Assembly: GCA_030867875.1 (NCBI GenBank)
Contig: JAOWCC010000936.1
Coordinates: forward strand, 13,648,095-13,712,094
Source: Actinernus sp. WN-2022
Lineage: Eukaryota; Cnidaria; Anthozoa; Actiniaria; Actinernidae
DNA: 64,000 nt
Direction of reading: 5' to 3'
Shown here: positions 54,401-62,061 of the stretch, one piece after another
Layout of the letters: the number at the start of each line of letters is the position of its first letter
Position numbering within the stretch: position 1 is the first letter of the stretch
The notes under the pieces: model-generated
Told to the model about the DNA's origin: nothing
Database searches by the model: none
Seen by the model: only the letters and a program-made list of their open reading frames with translations
Position numbers and translations under genes: made by a program

Positions 54401-57400
54401 CAAAGCCAGCCCCCTCAACAAAAGATCTGAACTAATTTCAAAATGCCGCGACGAGAACAAGTATTATTTAATGAACACCAAAAGCCGAATAACATAACAA
54501 CAATAGGCCCGCAGAACAATAGATCGATTTTTACAATAGATAACTAGATCAATAGCGCCGAATAACAATAGGCCCGCAGAACTATAGACCGATTTATACA
54601 ACAATAGATAACTAGAACAATAGCGCCGCTTGTATATATATGTAGGTTAAAGTACGGTTTATTCTTCATTAAAGTCTGTCTGATGATCGCGTAAGCGTGA
54701 AACTCGGAGTAACAGCTAAAGTGATGTCTTGTCTTTATCTACAATCCACAATCTATTACGCACTGCAATTTAATGCATTGAGTAATATACATATTACTGT
54801 GTGACATGTCTATGTCTAAATGTAAACTTCGACGCTAACCGAACGGTTCTTCCTTACAGACTCACATGCAACACAAAACTGCATGCCTCACAACGTCGCA
54901 TGAACGTCATTTATAACACTAGCATGCCTTCTTGTTTGAAGTCACTTTAATCGTGTTCTATTATTAACAAGGCATGAATTATTCCAATTTTGTCATATAT
55001 GTACTCGGAACCTGCAGTATAACAGAACAGCAGACTAAATTGTAAACGTGTGTTATATGAATAAGTAGTGTTTAAATTAAAAGGTCAACTTCTTTAATTT
55101 ACATACGAGAAAAACAAAAATATTAAATTACATATATACTAGGGGAGCAGAGAATGAAAGTCACCGCGCTACCGGCCACTCCTAAAGACTGCTAAATTCA
55201 GCTAATAATTATTCCCTTTGGTTATTACTAAGAGGATTTCAAATGAAAGTGTATTTCATCTTCAATCCCATGTGGCCCGAGTGAAAGCCCATATGGGCTC
55301 TTGTTTTACAGTAAGCAATATGCCGAAGTTTAAAGGCACTTACTCCCATTGATGAGAAGATCAGTTGCACAGCTCTGTACCACAGAGGATGGCTAAAGGT
55401 GCGAGCAATTTCCCGCCAAAAAATCCAAATATAGAAATTTACATGTCCTTTTATTGATCTTGCTTGAGCAAGCTACACTTCGAAGACCATAATTTTCAAC
55501 GAGTCCGTGTCGTATTTTTGCTGTCTCGACCAGTCGCTTTATCAGCAGTCCTGCAGATGTCTGCTCCCCTTTGTTGATAAAAATATAAAACTTCGAAGAA
55601 AGTTAGTATAGCTCTTGAAAATTGTCAAAATGAAGATAGCCTCTTTTCATTTGATACGAAAGTCTGCAATAGATCAATATACTTTTTTGCAATATCCCTG
55701 TTTCGCTTTGATTTGTGGTTTCATTAATTTTGTCCATATTAACCAGACTCGTTGGATCCCAGTAGATTGATTTTTGGACGTCTTGTTTGAAATTTAGCAT
55801 TTACTAAATTCGTATTGAAGACGGGCGAACGAAGAAGATGTAATTTTAACCACATTTCCTTTTTCCAAAAGAAAAGTGGCACGCAAAAGAGGTTCGCGGC
55901 TTGCAAAAGAAGGCTCGCACTGTAGTCAACCTCTGTCACACATGAGTAGTAAGGTTACGGATCTGTTACACAATTTCCCACTCGTGTCCATGAAGAAAAA
56001 TTAAAATATGAAACAGAGCCGCATTTATGACTTGGAATTGCCACAGGTAGCCCGAGTAATTATGGATCCAGTCTAATTTCACTGAGTTGCTACTGCGCAG
56101 GTGATATATAAGAACACTGCTGGGATTTTTGCCATTTAGCCGTGGGCGTCAAATGTCGCACTTTTCTGGCAGTGAAGAATATGGGTTTCATTTTATTTCA
56201 TTTAAAGCTATTTCATCTATTTCCTTTCATTTAAGGGATCTTTTCCTAGGTTTCTAGGTCTTGGGATTTTAAACACCCGCCATGCTTTTTTAGCCCTGGA
56301 TTTTAGTTTTTTTTTTTCATTGGATCATGATTGGTCACTTACCTGGTACTCTTGCCACCGAGTAGTTGTATACCCAAACTTGAGGTCGTAAGATTTCACC
56401 CACTTGGTGCTCGAACTTCCAGGCTCTCCTTGTGTTACTATTCCTGTGATAGTCTTGTATTCACCAAGATCAAACTGGATAAACTGGTTTGCTGTGACAT
56501 TAGTGCACCAGGACGAGGTGCCGTACAGAATGCCGCGTGATGCAGAGTGAGAGGCGTCTGAGTGACTCGACGATGATAGCTTTGTAGTGGGGTCAACATC
56601 CATAAGAAATCGTTCAAATCCAAGTGATGAATGGCATTCTAGATGAAAAGAATGTAAACATGAAAAGAATGTAATGCTTCTAGTGTTACGGCTTTTAAGA
56701 AGTTGCTAAAAACCTATCTTTTTGGCAAAGCATATCAACTACAGTCTTAACAGTATCGTATTACCATTGTTAAGCAACACGTCGATATTTATAAAATGTA
56801 TACATTCAATTTTTTATTAGCATACTCCTGATGATAGATTCAGACATACTATACATACTGCTTAGTTAGGATTAGTATATATGTAAGCCTATAGGCATTT
56901 GTAATGCGCATGTGAGCATCTTCCAATGGAACACGCGCAATATAAATATTAAATTTATTTATATAATTTATGTAAACATTCGTAAAAAGGCTAAATATTG
57001 TTCACTATCAAGCTCGATAAGTGTCGTCGCATGCTTATGACAATTTCTTCGTTCAGAATCGCCCGATGTAGATGAAAGTTGAAGCCCTTTATTACAAAAC
57101 CATAAAACATGATTAATACAGCCTTGAGGTATTTATGTTCATACCGCAGGAACGTTTTCAGTACCAGCAAGATATGTGTACAAAGTCCGTAATCATTATT
57201 GTGATAGATAAGCAGCGACCCATAAATCTACGAGAAACCTCTTGTAATCACGGTGACAAAAATGACCCTTAAATTGCCATGGTTTCTACATTGTAAAAGT
57301 TTCTCATGTTCAAGATTCAGTTCGTTTGCAGAAATTAAGAAGAATTAAGAAGGTTAAAAACTCCGATGATTTGCATTACACCTTGATGACTTGGGTTACC

Positions 57401-60400
57401 AATACAATACAATACTATTTATTAACGTCGAAAACGTGGGATAAGGTTACCCTACCATCCGAGCCAGAGGCTCATGTTTAAAACGTCCTACAAAAAAAGG
57501 CAAAGAATAAAAATAATAACAATAATAAATATAAGATGCATATAAATACTAATAATATCTAAAGTATTATATTATGAATATTTACAAATAACCTGGCTTG
57601 GTTATTCCAAGTTTATCAAGAGATGATGAGTTAAAAGAACGAATCCCCATGGCTCATGATAATTATTTGAAATCTATTTTTAGTTTCACAACACGTGATG
57701 TAAGTTGTTTTTATTTTCGTCTGGTAGGCTACTCTCGTTAGTTACCCATTGCTTATATCCATTGGGTACTCATAGCATCGTTATAAACCACTCATTAGTA
57801 CAAGAGCACCACTTTACGCCTATCCGGTGTCTTTCCTAAAATATATATATATATGAGGCATGTTAACACAAATGGAGCCTTCTTGTCTAAGACTGTTTTT
57901 GTGTAAACGTGCCTCATGTTGTGTACCCTAAACTCTTCAAAGTGGCGCCATTTCTCGAGCTTTTAATGGATTTCGACGTACTACACGTCAAAACAACGGT
58001 CTCTTCCAGTACTTTAATCCTAGCGTGCTAGATTTGCCGTATTTGGAGTAGAAATACCAGAAAATGTGTTTTTTGTAACCTAACCTTAATCTCTCAAAGT
58101 TACTTGTGTAGCCTAAACACCTCAAAGTGGCGCCATTTCTCGAGCTTTTAATGGATTTCGACGTACTACACGTCAAAACAACGGTCTCTTCCAGTACTTT
58201 AATCCTAGCGTGCTAGATTTGCCGTATTTGGAGTAGAAATACCAGAAAATGTGTTTTTTGTAACCTAACCTTAATCTCTCAAAGTTACTTGTGTAGCCTA
58301 AACACCTCAAAGTGGCGCCATTTCTCGAGCTTTTAATGGATTTCGACGTACTACACGTCAAAACAACGGTCTCTTCCAGTACTTTAATCCTAGCGTGCCA
58401 GATTTGCCGTATTTGGAGTAGAAATACCAGAAAATGGCGTTTTTTCTAACCTAACCCTAACCTCTAGCTCTCAAATAAAGAAATTATGGGATAGATCTGA
58501 AACAAAGGCATTATGGGATCGAAAGGCCAGAAAAGTCAGATACTGTCATTTGCTCTTAAAATAAAACACTGGAAAGCGCGTTATTGCCTCTTAAAGTGAA
58601 GAAGCACACAACATGAGGCATGTTAACACAAATGGAGCCTTCTTGTCTAAGACTGTTTTTGTGTAAACGTGCCTCATATACATATATATCGATATTGTGA
58701 GAAACAAAATGAATGTTTAAAAGTTAGTGCTTTTAGATTGGACATTATAGTTCGCGTATCAATATAGGCGTCTTCTGTTTTGAGAATGTCAAAAAGACCT
58801 TTTTTTCGTCTAAATTCTCTTTTGGGAAGATTTATAAGGCAGCAGGGGATCTCATTTCACTTCTAATGTATGTGAATAGCCGCAACATCGTCTTGTTATA
58901 TGTTTCTAAAGTAGAAAGCACGAATTATATGCGACACATGACGTCACCATGTCTGTATCGCTGTATCACCGATAAGTAAATTTGCAATCTGCAGTATTCA
59001 CGTTTCATTATCCCTTTGCTGCTACCTTTCCAATGCTATTGTTGCAAGAGGAACATAAGGCCTCTGATGGGAAGTGATTACACGAGGACCAGTCCTTTTT
59101 GCCATGATCATGTCGGTGATTTAGCATATGAAATGGGCTTAATTTGTTTTTTATTTCCTAATTGTAGATTATTTCCCACAATTATCTCTGCCTACAAAAC
59201 AAGGGTTTTCAGATCTGCACAAATAAGAAATATGAACATGAATTCATCATTCGTTTTACTGATGTTAACTGCGCTGGTAAGTGTAAAGGCAATCCGAAAA
59301 AGAAGAACCATGTTTTACAGTCCGACTACTATAACTGGGGCCACTTGGCTCCCCCCCCCCCCCCCCCCTCACCCTCACCCTCCCTCGGGTCACCCTACCT
59401 ACAAATACATAAATTGTTTAACATAAAAAAGAAACAGCAAAAACAATCGTGTCCAATAGAACCTCGAGAATTTTATGAATATTTCAAGGAGTTGAACAAA
59501 CCCAATAACGAATCGAGTTGTCTAGATAATCCCCAACAAGATAGCTGTGAGGATACTACCAGCAGGGAAAGTGAACTGTTAGACTCTGAATTTACTGACG
59601 ACGAAATCGAAAATGCTATCAATAAATTAAAATACAACAAATCACCGGGCAAAGACAATATCCTAAACGAAGTAATAAAAAACGGTAAAAAGCAACTAAA
59701 ACCACTACTGAAATCGCTTTTTAATATTATTCTATCATCAGGGGAATACCCTCGAGATTGGTGTACCGGCTTTATTGTTCCAATTTACAAAAAAGGCGAT
59801 AAGGACAAAACTGATAACTACAGAGGCATAAGCCTGTTATCCTCACTCGGCAAACTTTTCACCTCTATACTTAATAATAGGCTGTATGATTACCTAGTCG
59901 ACAAAGGAATACTCAAAGAAGTACAAGGAGGATTTAGGAAACACCTTGGAACAGCGGATAGTATTTTCATCCTAAAAACTCTCATAGACAAATACGTTAA
60001 GACTAAGCCACAAAAAAATAGAAATTTCTTATTTAGCTGTTTTGTAGACTTTAAAAAAGCATTCGACAGCGTGCCAAGAGACAAATTACTTACGAAGTTA
60101 AAAAGGGCCGGAATAGGAGGGAAAGTATATTCTATCATAAAATCAATGTACTCAAATGACTCCTCAGCAGTGAAAATTGGCGATACGATATCAGAGGAAT
60201 TTAGATGTTATAAAGGGGTTAGGCAGGGGTGTATGCTAAGTCCAACGCTATTTAACCTATTCCTTAGTGACCTGCCTGAATTTCTTAATCAGGGCGACTT
60301 GGCAGAACCAGTCGAAATCCAAAATAAAACAATAAGTTGCCTTATATATGCAGATGACTTGGTTGTACTATGAAAGACCGCTGAAGGTCTACAGAAATAT

Positions 60401-62027
60401 CTACATAGAATCAAGGAATATTGCAACCAATACAATTTAGAAGTAAATATCGAAAAAACAAAAACCATGGTCTTCAACAATACAGGAAAGAGAATGAACA
60501 ACTATGTTTTTAATTACGACGGCGAAACCCTGGAAAATGTTCGAGCATTTAAATACCTTGGTTTAACGTTCAGTGCGTACGGTAACTTCACACTAGCCAA
60601 ACAAGAACTGAAAAAGATAGCACTAAAAGCCCTTTTTAAACTCCGCAAAGAAATGGGTGACCACTTTAGAACTGACCTAAAGCTCACACTGAAATTATTT
60701 GACTCTCTTATTCAGCCAATCCTCCTATATGGAAGCGAAATCTGGGGAGTTGACTGTAAGGGTCCTATTGACAGAGATCCGATAGAGTCAGTTCATGTTA
60801 AGTTTTGCAAATAGCTCCTAGGAGTAAATAGGAATGCTACGAATAATGCTTGTCGTGCTGAACTAGGCAGACTCCCACTTAAAGGCGAAGCGATATTCCG
60901 AAGTATTAAATATTGGCTAAAACTGGTAAATGTGGATAATACAAAATTGGCAACCGAGGCTTATGCTGACTCCAGACTCTTACTCAAGCCCATGGTCTGG
61001 TGCCAAAAGATAAGAAGCATAATATGTCACCTCGGCTTTGGCAATCTGTGGCTAGACCAGAATAATATAACCAATTACACAGCACTCGCTAGCAAACTAA
61101 AACAAAGGATACGAGACGTTGAATGCCAAAACTGGTACAGCGAGATCCATAATGACTCGAGAAGTAATTCAAATCAGCGAAATAAGTTAAGAACATACAG
61201 AATATTCAAGAAATCTTACGAATTAGAAAATTACTTGAAGGAAGTAGACAATGTGAAGCACAGAATAGCACTAACAAGGCTAAGAATAAGCAACCACAAA
61301 CTAGAGATCGAAAAAGGAAGGTATGCAAGACCATACAAACCAATCGAGGAAAGATTATGCCATTTCTGCTCGGAGATTGAGGATGAAACCCACTTTGTCT
61401 TGAAGTGCAAGAAATATGAAAACCTAAGGAAGGAATTCTATGCTTCACTAAAGAATAAATGTAATATAAATACGGCACACCGATCTGAAAATAGCCTATT
61501 ATGCACAATCATGAACCCTGACAGTAGAATTTCTAGTCTTTCAGCAAAATTCATTTATAACTGCTTCAACATCAGAGCTGAAGCTCTAACGCAATGATGC
61601 CTGTTCCCAACTAACAGAGATATACAGGACCTAATTTAACAGAAATTTATTGGACCCATGTCGAAGTACTTGCATGTACAAAACACCAAATAAAATATGT
61701 CTGTCTGTCTGTCTGTCTGTCTGCCCTACCTTGTGAAACGAGTAACTTTGGGAGGAAGGTCACCCGCCACCCCGTGCCAAGTTTGCGGGTTCTCATGTAG
61801 CCGGTTGACTTTGTTTTATAACAAAATGTATGAAAATGTATGAAAAGTTGGCTCGCCCAGGGTAGCCTAAGGGGGAGATTGACCCGGGTTCCCGAGCCAA
61901 CTTTTCTTCATATAAACAGGGGCTTAGACAAAGAGAACTAAATACAATGCAGAACGAAGGCAAATAATTCCAACTTACAAATACTAGCATATCCATGCAG
62001 GCCCGTGGACAGAACTCCGAAGGGGGG

Positions 62028-62061
<34 letters not shown>

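Noticed and set aside
57988..58361. Two identical 62-codon minus-strand frames
   Set aside because: They are copies of the 185-bp tandem unit, not duplicated genes.
59016..59426. 136-codon frame ending in a proline/histidine run
   Set aside because: The run comes from the C-tract at 59350-59368; only the short signal-peptide-like part with a donor merits mention.
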